This document shows positions 35,013-44,615 of a stretch of 64,000 bases of DNA, in pieces; the first letter of the stretch is position 1; every line of letters begins with the position of its first letter. The position numbers and the translations under genes are program-made. Under the pieces are notes generated by a model. The model ran no database searches. It saw only the letters and a program-made list of their open reading frames with translations, and was not told where the DNA came from. The stretch spans positions 290,238 to 354,237 of the forward strand of contig FREU01000005.1 in assembly GCA_900143615.1 (NCBI GenBank). Reading direction: 5' to 3'. This DNA comes from Rhodobacteraceae bacterium Alg231-30. Its GTDB lineage: Bacteria; Pseudomonadota; Alphaproteobacteria; Rhodobacterales; Rhodobacteraceae.

Positions 35013-35774
35013 ATGGACACAGGTTCACTATCGGGCAAACACGCACTGGTCACAGGCGGTGGAACTGGCATCGGCCTTGCCATCGCGCGCACATTGGCGG
35101 ACCAAGGCGCAACTGTCACCATCACCGGCCGCCGCCTAGACGTCCTGCAAGCGGCTGAGGGCAACGGCCTGCACGCGCTGGCAATGGATGTCGCGGATGA
35201 AGCCTCGGTGGTAGACGGTGTCGCCGCCGCCGTGGCCGCACGCGGGCCGATCCAGATATGTGTCGCCAACGCCGGCATCGCCGAAGGCCGTGCACTGCAC
35301 AAAACCGATATGGAGTTCTGGCGCCGGATGATGTCGATCAACATTGACGGCGTGTTCCTGACCATCCGCGAAAGCCTCAAGTCGATGAACCAGACCGACT
35401 GGGGTCGCGTCATGGTGATTTCCTCCATCGCTGGCCTGCGCGGCCTCAAAGGTGCGCCCGCCTACTCCACCTCAAAACACGCAGTCATTGGCATGGTGAA
35501 ATCTCTGGCCGCGGATTATGCGCGCAAACCCATCACCTTTAACGCCATCTGCCCTGCCTATGTGGAAACGCCGATCATCGATCAAAACATCCAAAGCATC
35601 ATGGCACGCACAGGATGCTCCGAGGAAGAAGCCCGCCAGATGATGGTGGGTGTAAATCCCCACGGTCGCCTGATCACGCCCGAAGAAGTCGCCCATGCCG
35701 CGCTCTATCTCTGCTCTGATCTAGGCGACAGCGTACGCGGCCAAACCATTCAGGTCTCTGGCGGCGAGATGTAA
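35013..35774 (+). CDS. Short-chain dehydrogenase/reductase
   Basis: A 253-residue classical SDR. The cofactor site is Thr-Gly-Gly-Gly-Thr-Gly-Ile-Gly (14-21), followed by Arg40-Arg41, which suggests NADP preference. Asn-Ala-Gly (86-88), Ser137/Ser138 and the catalytic Tyr151-x-x-x-Lys155 are all present. The closing Gly-Gln-Thr-Ile-Gln-Val-Ser-Gly-Gly is typical of hydroxyacyl and 3-oxoacyl reductases. The substrate is not indicated by neighbours. SD GGGAGAATG. It stands alone, ending before a hairpin. Confidence 0.88.
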   Translation: MDTGSLSGKHALVTGGGTGIGLAIARTLADQGATVTITGRRLDVLQAAEGNGLHALAMDVADEASVVDGVAAAVAARGPIQICVANAGIAEGRALHKTDMEFWRRMMSINIDGVFLTIRESLKSMNQTDWGRVMVISSIAGLRGLKGAPAYSTSKHAVIGMVKSLAADYARKPITFNAICPAYVETPIIDQNIQSIMARTGCSEEEARQMMVGVNPHGRLITPEEVAHAALYLCSDLGDSVRGQTIQVSGGEM

Positions 35775-35811
35775 GTCCACCACGCCTGAAGGCACTTATC
35801 ATTTTCCATCG

Positions 35812-35846
35812 AACGCCTGCTCCCAGAACCGGAGCGGGCGTTTAAC
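35812..35846. terminator. Hairpin between the SDR gene and the saccharopine dehydrogenase-like gene
   Basis: AACGCCTGCTCC (35812-35823) pairs with GGAGCGGGCGTT (35831-35842), one T-G pair, 7-base loop, followed by TAAC rather than a clear T run. It lies between two convergent genes and probably acts as a weak terminator for the SDR gene. Confidence 0.45.
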
Positions 35847-35929
35847 AGTTTAGCATCACCCTCAGCGCGCAAACAAAAACCAAAGCCCCTGGACATTCAT
35901 TCATGTGCGTTCCCTTTCCGGAGATCGCC

Positions 35930-37543
35930 TCATTTTGGAACGGGAGTCTCCGTTTGGCGTTGGGTTGGTGTCAACGTGCCTTGGTAATGCACCAGCAACT
36001 CTTGAGTGATCGGAGCCAACAGCTTGACGTCAAAATGAAAGACCCCCTTCTCCACGTATTCGCGTGCAACAGAAGTCGGCATCAGAGCGCGCGGTAATGG
36101 CAGAAAGCCGAGCTTTCCAGATGTCACGGGGTAGTGCAGCGCGTTGTTGCGCACTTTTAGGCCCAATAGGAACGTAAACGGGCCAAAGCTCTCCGTCACC
36201 CCTGCGGGTGTGGCAGCAAGTCGAGAGCGAAAGCTGCGATTGCCAAAACGGCGCACCCAAGTTTCGCCTGTCGCTGTCACGGTCTTAACAACCGAAACTG
36301 GTATTTTGTCAGCAGCGTCTGGAAAGCCGAATGTCGCGCCAATGATGCGGCTCGCCATCCCCGTGCCGCGGCGCACACGCGCATCCCCCTGCCAGCGGCT
36401 GCAATCCGCGGTCAAATGGGTCGCCTGAACTTGGGAGGGCAGTTTTTCAAAATCCGCTCCAAGCACCTTTGGAAAAACCGACTCCACTAAATCACAAGAC
36501 CGCTCTGTGCGGACTTTCAGCCCCGACAGGGCCGCTTCGGCTTCCTCCAAGCTAATTGCTTCCAAAGCAGGGCGCGCACCTACCGGCAAACTGGTCCGCC
36601 GCAACAACGCCCGCGTTGCAATGGCGGGAATAAAAGGTCCGTCGCCTTCTTCCGCCAGTAGCTTCCAATAGCGCCGCTCCTGTCCGACGACGGCCATCAC
36701 AACCATACCGCCGCGACCACTGCCAAAAGGCGTCAAAAGTTCAGCTGCAAACTTTACAACTTGCACCAATGGCCCCGTGACGCGAAACGGCCAGATCCTG
36801 CGTAGACCCGCAAAGGCCGCCAATCCATAGCGCATGACCCCAAGCTCAAGCCCAGCTCGAAACAGCACGGAGTCAGCGCCAAAATGCGCTGGAAACAAAC
36901 GTAAATCCGGCACCTCAATGAGCCAGCCTTGACGCACAAGCGCGTCCGGTAAAACGTAGTCTCTCGGGTTTGACCACCCGCTTGCCTTGCACCACTCACC
37001 TCCGCGCCAAATAGGTATTGAGCGGCCAGCCTGAGTGAGAATGGATGACATAACGGCACGGCCCCGCGGGCTGCGATTGCCGGGTAAAATTGCGCTTTCA
37101 ATCACACGTGGTGTTTCATCCCCAACCAACGCTCGCACCGCCGCACTTGAGAGCGCGGGAACTGAAGACAGTCCTGAAAGGACGCAGACACCGGCCTCTC
37201 GGGCTGCGGTGTCCAGCGTCGCAATTCCGGCACAAAAGTCGGCATTGTCGGATAAGTCCAGATAATGCACTCCGACGTCGATCGCAGCTCGCGCAAGACG
37301 GTATGGGTCCTCGCCATAACTGTGGAACGGTCCAGCCGCATCGACAACCACTTCGAAATCGGCCAGCGCGCCTAGATCTGCAGTGCGGTCAAATAAAGCG
37401 GCGGCGCAACCCAGCTCTCGCGCCAGAGTTTGCGCTGATGCGATTTTTCGACCCGCAATACAAACCTCGTGCTCGTCGCGCACAAGCAAGCGGGCAAGAC
37501 GCTCTCCAAAAACGCCATAGCCACCAACGATCAATACCTTCAC
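35930..37543 (-). CDS. Saccharopine dehydrogenase-like NAD(P)-binding protein with C-terminal DUF4166 region
   Basis: A 537-residue protein. The N-terminal Rossmann domain begins Val-Leu-Ile-Val-Gly-Gly-Tyr-Gly-Val-Phe-Gly and has Asp-Ala-Ala-Gly-Pro-Phe and Tyr-Leu-Asp-Leu-Ser-Asp-Asn, as in saccharopine-dehydrogenase-type proteins. After about residue 370 the C-terminus (Gly-Thr-Gly-Met-Ala-Ser, Trp-Val-Arg-Arg-Phe-Gly, and Pro-Thr-Ser-Val-Ala-Arg-Glu) fits DUF4166. The GTG start at 37543 overlaps the stop of the upstream gene by GTGA and has AAAGG before it, so the two are translationally coupled. The reaction is unknown; it is unlikely to be lysine metabolism given the fusion. Confidence 0.72.
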   Translation of the reverse strand: MKVLIVGGYGVFGERLARLLVRDEHEVCIAGRKIASAQTLARELGCAAALFDRTADLGALADFEVVVDAAGPFHSYGEDPYRLARAAIDVGVHYLDLSDNADFCAGIATLDTAAREAGVCVLSGLSSVPALSSAAVRALVGDETPRVIESAILPGNRSPRGRAVMSSILTQAGRSIPIWRGGEWCKASGWSNPRDYVLPDALVRQGWLIEVPDLRLFPAHFGADSVLFRAGLELGVMRYGLAAFAGLRRIWPFRVTGPLVQVVKFAAELLTPFGSGRGGMVVMAVVGQERRYWKLLAEEGDGPFIPAIATRALLRRTSLPVGARPALEAISLEEAEAALSGLKVRTERSCDLVESVFPKVLGADFEKLPSQVQATHLTADCSRWQGDARVRRGTGMASRIIGATFGFPDAADKIPVSVVKTVTATGETWVRRFGNRSFRSRLAATPAGVTESFGPFTFLLGLKVRNNALHYPVTSGKLGFLPLPRALMPTSVAREYVEKGVFHFDVKLLAPITQELLVHYQGTLTPTQRQTETPVPK

Positions 37544-37989
37544 TGCAACAACCTTTGTTGAAAAGCTGCATCCGGAAGCGCACACATGTCAGCCCGACCA
37601 AACACCTTATAGCGGTTTCGCGCGAGACATTGGTACAACCAGACGCGCAGCGGTTTTGGGACAATCAACAAAAGGGTGCACAGTCGCCCCCACCCTCCAA
37701 AGCGCCGCCCCGCATGAACAACAGCTTCAAAATCGATATGTGCAATACCGTCGTCGATAAACAGCCAGCTTGACGGGTCGTCTGGGCTCAAACCGTAGTG
37801 ACGCAGCAGCGCCGCCCCCAAAGGCGTCTGGATTGGGCAAATCCGCACTGTCTTGGAGCGGTCGAGCCGATGTATCATCATCGCCCCCCAACTGCAGACG
37901 GCACATTGCGCATCCATCACGGCCACCGGCGCGTGATCCTCAAATTTTGGGACGTGAGGATCCTCACGAAAAGAAAATTGCTTTGTCAT
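37540..37989 (-). CDS. DCC-family (DUF393) thiol-disulfide oxidoreductase-like protein
   Basis: A 149-residue protein with Asp26-x-x-Cys29-x-x-Cys32 near the N-terminus, the defining motif of the DCC (DUF393) family, followed by a helix and a Gly-Gly-Trp segment around residue 95-100. The fold is thioredoxin-like with a CxxC redox pair, and partners are usually unknown. It overlaps the next gene by four bases, so the two are produced together. This coupling to a saccharopine-dehydrogenase/DUF4166 protein is the best clue to function. Leading residues Met-Thr-Lys are not a signal peptide, so it is cytoplasmic. Confidence 0.75.
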   Translation of the reverse strand: MTKQFSFREDPHVPKFEDHAPVAVMDAQCAVCSWGAMMIHRLDRSKTVRICPIQTPLGAALLRHYGLSPDDPSSWLFIDDGIAHIDFEAVVHAGRRFGGWGRLCTLLLIVPKPLRVWLYQCLARNRYKVFGRADMCALPDAAFQQRLLQ

Positions 37990-38295
37990 ATTCGTTCGAT
38001 CTTCTCGGGAACTTGAAGCGGACGCAATTGCAATCTGAGATTGTTGCTCAAAAAATCGGGATGCGGTTTTGAATTGGAAAATGCACGGCCAAAACTGGCT
38101 GATAGGCTTTTCAACGGTCGCTACCTGCTTTGCGAAACCCGTTCGCTGCGTTTAGTTGCAAATCAGCCTCTTGCGGTAAACCGCCCAGCGAACCTTCAAA
38201 AATGCCATTGCTCGCCTAAACCAACAAAGCAGTTTGGCCCCTCCTCACACAGGGAAACACGTCGTCGTTAAGGAATTTGGGGGCCGCAAAATGGC

Positions 38296-38337
38296 ACCGT
38301 CGTGATACCGACGTAATACCGACGCGATACAGACAGG
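38296..38337. repeat. 11-bp-period repeat element downstream of the GATase-like gene (copy A)
   Basis: Three units of 11 bp stand head to tail: ACCGTCGTGAT (38296-38306), ACCGACGTAAT (38307-38317) and ACCGACGCGAT (38318-38328), followed by ACAGACAGG. The period equals about one helical turn. Read on the minus strand, the element starts 30 bp after the stop of the GATase-like gene with CTGTCTGT. A second copy with the same flank and unit order follows gatB at 48788. It is not a CRISPR (no spacers). Confidence 0.75.
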
Positions 38338-38366
38338 CAAAAACCGCCCAAAGCAGCGATTAACTT

Positions 38367-39143
38367 TTAAGCAGATCTCAGCATTGGCGAGGCAGACCGG
38401 TCCCGCGCCCATGCCCGCACCGCATCGCCAAACGCCTCAAACAAAGGCCGCGATACCGGATCATTTGCCGCATCCCATTCCGGATGCCACTGCACGGAAA
38501 GGGTAAACCCTTGGGCGCCCTCAATAAAAGTCGCCTCTGGCGTGCCATCAGGCGCATAGCCATCAATCACAACCCGCGCCCCCGCGCGTTTTATGCCTTG
38601 ACCGTGCAGGGTATTGGTCAACACCTCCTGCGCACCCATGAGCCTATGAAAAACGCCATCTTTTGAGAAACTTACCTTGTGACGCAACGCGAACTTTTCT
38701 TCCAAAGTCCCATCCGGCGGCATGCGATGGTTGTCCCGCCCAGGCAAGTCTCGGATTTCCGGATGAAGCGCCCCACCCATAGCAACGTTAACCTCTTGAA
38801 ATCCCCTGCAAATACCAAGAAACGGTTGTCCGTTTTCGACACAGGCCCGCACCAATGGCAGCACAATAGCATCCCGCGCCCGATCAAATGCCCCATGCGC
38901 CTCAGTCGCCGCCTCGCCATATTCTTCGGGATGCACATTAGGCCGCCCACCGGTCAGCAAGAAACCATCACAGCGCTGCATAAGTTCGTCGACAGAAACG
39001 AACCTCGGATCAGCTGGAATCAACAGCGGCATACAGTCGGAAACTGCTGAAATTGCTTCAGAATTCATGCTTCCGCCGGCATGGGCAGGATACTCATCAT
39101 TGATCAGATGCTGGTTGCCGATGATGCCTACAACAGGGCGCAT
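38367..39143 (-). CDS. Class I glutamine amidotransferase-like hydrolase (peptidase C26, PuuD-like)
   Basis: A 258-residue protein of the C26 family, which hydrolyses gamma-glutamyl bonds such as gamma-glutamyl-GABA in polyamine breakdown. The catalytic triad is visible as Cys112 in Gly-Ile-Cys-Arg-Gly-Phe, His220 and Glu222 in Gln-Trp-His-Pro-Glu-Trp. Leu-Leu-Thr-Gly-Gly-Arg-Pro-Asn near residue 62-69 forms the oxyanion side. The ATG at 39143 was preferred because AGG lies 8 bases upstream; a GTG five codons earlier is possible. No other polyamine gene is adjacent. A repeat element follows its stop. Confidence 0.85.
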   Translation of the reverse strand: MRPVVGIIGNQHLINDEYPAHAGGSMNSEAISAVSDCMPLLIPADPRFVSVDELMQRCDGFLLTGGRPNVHPEEYGEAATEAHGAFDRARDAIVLPLVRACVENGQPFLGICRGFQEVNVAMGGALHPEIRDLPGRDNHRMPPDGTLEEKFALRHKVSFSKDGVFHRLMGAQEVLTNTLHGQGIKRAGARVVIDGYAPDGTPEATFIEGAQGFTLSVQWHPEWDAANDPVSRPLFEAFGDAVRAWARDRSASPMLRSA

Positions 39144-39234
39144 AGCGGGGCCTTTCACTTGTTCGCGTCAGACCACTTTAAGCCCGACGCGATCAGTAAG
39201 AAAGCCCCGTTTAGAAAGCTTCCAAGCGCCGATG

Positions 39235-39660
39235 CTAGATTTCACCAATCAAACCAGCAGCCTCAATCCCCGCCATCGCAGCAATCGCGTCATTGTCCGA
39301 AGTGTCTCCGGTGACCCCCACAGCCCCGATCACAGAACCTTTTTTGTCGCGCAGCAAAACGCCACCCGGCACCGGCACCACCTGCCCGCCAAACACACCG
39401 TTCACAGACGCCATAAAATACGCCTGCTGCTCAGCGCGCGCCATTTGAGCAGTCCCCGCCATTCCTAGCATGACCGCGCCGTAGGCCTTGCCTTGAGCAA
39501 TCCCAAACCGCCCCGGCGCAGCACCATCCTCACGCTCAAATGCCTTCAGGTGGCCACCTGCATCCAAAACCACAACGGAAAGCGGTTTCAAATCCAACTC
39601 TCGTCCCTTTTCCAACGCCTTACGCACTATGGTTCGCGCCTTGCGAAGAGATACATCCAT
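39235..39660 (-). CDS. glcG: GlcG/HbpS-like (DUF336) protein
   Basis: A 141-residue protein of the GlcG/HbpS family. It has the central Val-Val-Val-Leu-Asp-Ala-Gly-Gly-His-Leu, Ala-Tyr-Gly-Ala-Val, and Val-Pro-Gly-Gly-Val-Leu-Leu-Arg-Asp-Lys-Lys-Gly blocks, and Gly-Ala-Val-Gly-Val-Thr-Gly-Asp-Thr near the end. In Escherichia coli glcG sits in the glycolate operon with malate synthase G. Here it follows the malate synthase gene by 76 bp on the same strand, which supports a role in glyoxylate use. Some relatives bind haem or cobalamin; the molecular function is not fixed. SD GAGGAAA is clear. Confidence 0.85.
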   Translation of the reverse strand: MDVSLRKARTIVRKALEKGRELDLKPLSVVVLDAGGHLKAFEREDGAAPGRFGIAQGKAYGAVMLGMAGTAQMARAEQQAYFMASVNGVFGGQVVPVPGGVLLRDKKGSVIGAVGVTGDTSDNDAIAAMAGIEAAGLIGEI

Positions 39661-39736
39661 AATATTTTCCTCTTGCTAAAAATATCCTCGGGGGAGCGCG
39701 AGGGGGCAGACAGCCCCCTCGCTCTGAACCCTCACC

Positions 39737-41869
39737 CTAGGCTCGCGCCTTGAGTTCCAACCGCCGCGCATGCAACACGGGCTCAGTATAACCTGATGGT
39801 TGCACCCGCCCTTTGAACACCAAATCGCACGCCGCTTGGAAGGCAACTCCATTGAACTCAGGGGCCATCGGAGAATACGTCGGATCGCCCGCATTTTGCC
39901 GATCCACAACCGCTGCCATCTTTTGCATCGCCGCCATAACCTGCGGCTCGCTAACAACGCCATGATGTAGCCAGTTTGCGAGGCCCTGACTGGAAATTCG
40001 ACAGGTCGCCCGGTCCTCCATGAGACCTACATCGTTGATATCAGGCACTTTTGAACATCCGATACCACTATCAACCCATCGTACAACATACCCCAGAATA
40101 CCTTGAGCATTGTTCTCTATCTCGGCCGAAATTTCTTGATCACTTAGGTTTTGACCTTCCATGACGGGGATCGACAAAAGATCACTTAAAGACCCACGTG
40201 CGCCACCAGCCTTGATCTCCTGCTGGCGCGCCAGCACGTCGACTTCATGATAGTGCGTCGCATGCAGCGTCGCAGCCGTGGGCGATGGCACCCAAGCACA
40301 ATTGGCGCCAGATTTGGGATGCCCAATTTTCTGCTCAAGCATCGCCCCCATAAGATCCGGCATTGCCCACATGCCTTTACCAATCTGGGCCTTGCCTTGC
40401 AGCCCACACGTCAAGCCAATGTCTACGTTACGATCCTCATAAGACAGGATCCACGGTGTGGTCTTCATCTCGCCTTTACGCAGGAACGGCCCAGCCTCCA
40501 TTGAGGAATGAATTTCGTCTCCCGTACGATCAAGGAATCCGGTATTAATAAAGGCAACCCGTGACTTAGCTGCACGAATACACTCTTTGAGATTGACGCT
40601 GGTGCGCCGTTCCTCATCCATTATGCCGATCTTAACAGTGTTGCGTGGCAGCCTCAAAATGTCTTCAACCTTGTCAAAAATCTCGACGGCGAAAGCCACT
40701 TCCTCCGGCCCATGCATCTTAGGCTTAACAACATAGACCGAGCCATGCACCGAATTGCCACTGTCGCGCTGCAGATCGTGCATCGCGATCATTGCGGTGA
40801 TCAGCGCATCCATCAGCCCTTCGCCAATCTCATTTCCATCACGGTCCACCACGGCCGGATTGGTCATCAAATGGCCAACATTGCGAACAAGCATCAACGA
40901 GCGACCTTTCAAAACCGTTTCGCTGCCGTCCGCCGCTGTAAAGGATAGGTCATCGTTCAAAACACGTGTGAAAGATTTGCCGCCTTTGCTGACCTCCTCA
41001 GCCAGATCACCTTTCATCAGGCCCAGCCAATTACCATAGGCCAGCACCTTGTCTTCAGCATCAACACAAGCAACAGAGTCCTCGCAATCCATAATCGTCG
41101 AGAGCGCTGACTCCAGCGTGATATCGTTGATTCCAGCCGCATCGGACGCGCCAATATTTCCATTTGGATCGACATCAATAATAATGTGTAAGCCGTTGTT
41201 TCTCAACAAGACGCGGGTTGGATTACTAGCTTCTCCAGCATATCCGGAAAACTGCGTAGCATCCTTGAGCGCAGGCAATAGAACACCATCACCTACAGAC
41301 AAGCCCGACACATCGGCCCATGACCCATCAGCCAGCGGTACGGTGCGATCCAAGAAGTCACGTCCCCAAGCAATCACCCGTGCGCCGCGTTGGGCGTCAT
41401 AGCCACCTGCGGCAGGTAAATCGCCCATAGCATCAGTGCCGTACAATGCATCATACAAACTCCCCCAACGTGCATTCGCCGCGTTCAACGCAAAGCGCGC
41501 ATTGGTAATCGGCACCACCAATTGCGGCCCGGGGAGGCTGGCAATCTCAGGGTCCACATTCGTGGTTTCGATCGAAAAATCCGCACCTTCCGGCACTAGA
41601 TAACCAATTTCCTGCAAAAATGCTTTATAGGCATCCGCGTCATGGGCCTTCCCGCGCCGCGCAATATGCCATGCGTCAAGCTTTTGCTGAATATCTTCAC
41701 GTTTGCCGAGCAGTTCACGGTTCTTAGGGCCAAGCTCATGCGCCAGCGCACTAAGCCCCGACCAGAAATCATCCGCAGCAACGCCGGTCCCCGGTAGCGC
41801 CTTGGCCTCAATGAAGTTTACCAATTCCTCAGCGACCTGCAGCCCGTGCTTTTCGATCCGTGATACCAT
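39737..41869 (-). CDS. glcB: Malate synthase G
   Basis: GlcB condenses glyoxylate with acetyl-CoA to malate, allowing growth on glycolate, glyoxylate or C2 compounds. The 710-residue monomer has the expected length. Supporting blocks are [12 protein letters not shown] (about 330-340), [14 protein letters not shown] (catalytic loop and Mg site region), [15 protein letters not shown], and [14 protein letters not shown]. The ATG at 41869 has GAGGGAG seven bases upstream. The first gene in the glcB-glcG pair. Confidence 0.96.
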   Translation of the reverse strand: MVSRIEKHGLQVAEELVNFIEAKALPGTGVAADDFWSGLSALAHELGPKNRELLGKREDIQQKLDAWHIARRGKAHDADAYKAFLQEIGYLVPEGADFSIETTNVDPEIASLPGPQLVVPITNARFALNAANARWGSLYDALYGTDAMGDLPAAGGYDAQRGARVIAWGRDFLDRTVPLADGSWADVSGLSVGDGVLLPALKDATQFSGYAGEASNPTRVLLRNNGLHIIIDVDPNGNIGASDAAGINDITLESALSTIMDCEDSVACVDAEDKVLAYGNWLGLMKGDLAEEVSKGGKSFTRVLNDDLSFTAADGSETVLKGRSLMLVRNVGHLMTNPAVVDRDGNEIGEGLMDALITAMIAMHDLQRDSGNSVHGSVYVVKPKMHGPEEVAFAVEIFDKVEDILRLPRNTVKIGIMDEERRTSVNLKECIRAAKSRVAFINTGFLDRTGDEIHSSMEAGPFLRKGEMKTTPWILSYEDRNVDIGLTCGLQGKAQIGKGMWAMPDLMGAMLEQKIGHPKSGANCAWVPSPTAATLHATHYHEVDVLARQQEIKAGGARGSLSDLLSIPVMEGQNLSDQEISAEIENNAQGILGYVVRWVDSGIGCSKVPDINDVGLMEDRATCRISSQGLANWLHHGVVSEPQVMAAMQKMAAVVDRQNAGDPTYSPMAPEFNGVAFQAACDLVFKGRVQPSGYTEPVLHARRLELKARA

Positions 41870-42065
41870 GTCTCGCTCCCTCAAGCATCTTTCACTCAGG
41901 TTTCCGAATAGAGCAGAAGTTTCCTATAGGCAACAAAACTGGTTATCTTTTTTTACCAAAAACTGTTTCGTGATTATTCGATAAGCGTTCATGCGCCTGA
42001 CACCCTCTTGCGGGTGGCGCGCGATGCGCTACACCTTGGGGGGACAATTTATGCCGAGGTTTCCC

Positions 42066-44612
42066 ATGTCAGACGCTCCCAAGACGATTTATCTTAAGGA
42101 CTACACACCCTTTGGTTTTCTCATCGACGGAGTCGAACTTGAGTTCCACCTAAACCCCACGCAGACACGCGTTGTTTCCAAAATTCAATTCCGCCCCAAT
42201 CCCGACGCCGCAGACAATCGTTTTTTTCTGCACGGTGAACAGCTTAATCTGATCCGCGCCAGCATTGACGGAGCCGAGATCTCCCCGCGCATCGTCGAGG
42301 GTGGACTTGAGGCTGATGTACCCAATGCGCCCTTTGTTTGGGAAGCCGAAGTTGAAATCAACCCCGAAGCCAACACCGCGCTTGAGGGTCTCTATATGTC
42401 AAACGGCATGTATTGCACCCAATGCGAAGCCGAGGGTTTTCGCAAAATCACCTTCTACCCTGATCGTCCCGACGTCATGGCCGTTTTCACCACGAAGATT
42501 TTTGGCGACGAAAAAATCAAACTGTCCAACGGCAACAAGGTCAGCGACGGACAATTGGCGGAATGGGATGACCCATGGCCAAAACCGGCCTATCTTTTTG
42601 CGCTGGTTGCCGGCGATCTGATCGCGCACAAAGACAGCTTCAAAACCATGTCCGGCAAGGATGTGCGCCTTGCCATATGGGTCCGCCCCGGCGACGAACA
42701 CAAATGCGCCTTTGGCATGGAAGCCCTGAAAAAATCCATGAAATGGGACGAAGATGTCTACGGACGTGAATATGATCTGGGCGAGTTCAACATCGTCGCC
42801 GTCGATGACTTCAACATGGGCGCGATGGAGAACAAGGGACTGAACATTTTCAATAGCTCCTGTGTTCTCGCCAGCCCTGAAACCAGCACCGATGCCAACT
42901 TTGAGCGCATCGAAGCCATTATTGCGCATGAATATTTTCACAACTGGACCGGAAACCGGATCACCTGCCGCGACTGGTTCCAGCTCTGCCTTAAGGAAGG
43001 CCTAACGGTCTATCGCGACCAACAATTCACCGCTGACATGCGCTCGGCGCCAGTGGCGCGCATTTCAGATGTGCTGGCACTACGAGGTCGTCAGTTCCCT
43101 GAGGATCAAGGTCCGCTGTCTCATCCCGTGCGGCCTGAAAGCTTTCAGGAAATCAACAACTTCTACACCGCCACAGTTTACGAAAAAGGCGCCGAAGTCA
43201 TTGGCATGCTGAAGTCATTGGTCGGGGACAATGATTACGCCAAGGCGTTGGATCTTTACTTTGAGCGCCACGATGGGCAGGCCTGCACAATTGAAGATTG
43301 GCTAAAGGTCTTCACGGATGCAACCGGGCGGGATTTAAGCCAATTCAGCCGTTGGTATTCGCAATCTGGAACACCTCGCTTATCGGTGCGCGAAGAATAC
43401 GAAGGCGACACATTCACACTTCATCTGTCGCAATCCACCGCCGCCACGCCCGGTCAGGAAACAAAAGCGCCACAAGTCATTCCTGTCGCGGTTGGTCTCT
43501 TGGGCGCGAACGGCGATGAAGTAATGGGTACATCCATTTTGGAAATGACAGAGGCGTCACAGAGCTTCACCTTCTCTGGCCATGCCTCCCGCCCTGTCCC
43601 TTCAATTTTACGAGGATTTTCAGCCCCTGTTGTTTTGGATCAGGACATCAATGACGACCGACGCGCGTTTTTATTGGCCCATGACACGGACCCGTTCAAC
43701 CGTTGGGAAGCGGGGCGCATGCTGGCGCGGGCCTCACTACTGGCATCAATCCGCAACGACGCCGCTCCAAACGCGGCTTATCTGAATGGTATCACTGCCG
43801 TTTTGCGTGACCAAAACCTTGATCCAGCATTCCGTGCACTGATGCTCGGCCAACCCTCGCAATCCGAGCTCGCCGCGCTATTGCACGAAGGCGGCATCAC
43901 GCCGGATCCCGCAAAAATCCACACCGCATCAGAGGATTTACGCACAGCCAAAGCCGAGGCTTTGGCGGAGATTCTACCACAGCTTTACGCAGAAAATCAG
44001 GAAAGTGGCCCCTATTCACCGGATGCTGGCCCTGTTGGCAAACGCAGCTTAGCCAACGCGGCGCTGTCACTGATCACCCGACAAGACCACGGTGAAACCG
44101 CCTCCGCACAATTTGCGCGCGCAGATAATATGACGCAGCAACTGTCCGCACTTGGCGCACTGCTGGATAGCGATCGGGGCGAAGACGCCCTCAAAACCTT
44201 CTACGATCAATGGCGCGAAGACCGTTTGGTGATTGATAAGTGGTTTGGTCTACAAATCGCCCACGCCAAGCCTGAGGACGTGGCAGAAACGGCGCGACGC
44301 CTGACCAACCATATGGATTTTGACTGGAAAAACCCAAACCGCTTCCGCGCGGTGATGGGTGCACTGGCGATGCACCATGCGGGCTTTCACCATGAAAGTG
44401 GTGCCGCATACGAGCTGCTGGCAGATTGGTTGATCCGACTTGATCCGGTTAATCCGCAAACCACCGCGCGCATGTGCAGCGCGTTCCAGACATGGCGTCG
44501 CTATGACAGCGCGCGCCAAACGCTGATAGGCGCACAACTTGAGCGCATCGCGGCGCAAGAGACCCTAAGCCGCGATACCTCTGAGATGATCAGTCGCATA
44601 AGGGGAGCCTAA
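42066..44612 (+). CDS. pepN: Aminopeptidase N (M1 family)
   Basis: A cytoplasmic zinc aminopeptidase of 848 residues, matching the 870-residue Escherichia coli enzyme. The exopeptidase motif Gly-Ala-Met-Glu-Asn is at 252-256 and the zinc site His-Glu-x-x-His at 288-292, with the distal Glu in the following Leu-Lys-Glu-Gly-Leu-Thr-Val. Two starts compete: 42066 (used here, AGG upstream, typical N-terminus Ser-Asp-Ala-Pro-Lys-Thr-Ile-Tyr-Leu) and 42051, which has a GGGGGG tract eight bases before it. The SDR gene follows 3 bp after the stop, so they share a transcript. It trims peptides from protein turnover and uptake. Confidence 0.94.
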   Translation: MSDAPKTIYLKDYTPFGFLIDGVELEFHLNPTQTRVVSKIQFRPNPDAADNRFFLHGEQLNLIRASIDGAEISPRIVEGGLEADVPNAPFVWEAEVEINPEANTALEGLYMSNGMYCTQCEAEGFRKITFYPDRPDVMAVFTTKIFGDEKIKLSNGNKVSDGQLAEWDDPWPKPAYLFALVAGDLIAHKDSFKTMSGKDVRLAIWVRPGDEHKCAFGMEALKKSMKWDEDVYGREYDLGEFNIVAVDDFNMGAMENKGLNIFNSSCVLASPETSTDANFERIEAIIAHEYFHNWTGNRITCRDWFQLCLKEGLTVYRDQQFTADMRSAPVARISDVLALRGRQFPEDQGPLSHPVRPESFQEINNFYTATVYEKGAEVIGMLKSLVGDNDYAKALDLYFERHDGQACTIEDWLKVFTDATGRDLSQFSRWYSQSGTPRLSVREEYEGDTFTLHLSQSTAATPGQETKAPQVIPVAVGLLGANGDEVMGTSILEMTEASQSFTFSGHASRPVPSILRGFSAPVVLDQDINDDRRAFLLAHDTDPFNRWEAGRMLARASLLASIRNDAAPNAAYLNGITAVLRDQNLDPAFRALMLGQPSQSELAALLHEGGITPDPAKIHTASEDLRTAKAEALAEILPQLYAENQESGPYSPDAGPVGKRSLANAALSLITRQDHGETASAQFARADNMTQQLSALGALLDSDRGEDALKTFYDQWREDRLVIDKWFGLQIAHAKPEDVAETARRLTNHMDFDWKNPNRFRAVMGALAMHHAGFHHESGAAYELLADWLIRLDPVNPQTTARMCSAFQTWRRYDSARQTLIGAQLERIAAQETLSRDTSEMISRIRGA

Positions 44613-44615
44613 GAG

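Noticed and set aside
38041-38271. Possible 76-codon gene in the gap after the DCC gene
   Set aside because: Weak start, no domain and unusual composition; not supported.
38296-38337. CRISPR array
   Set aside because: Units are adjacent with no spacers and only three units; no cas gene in the window.
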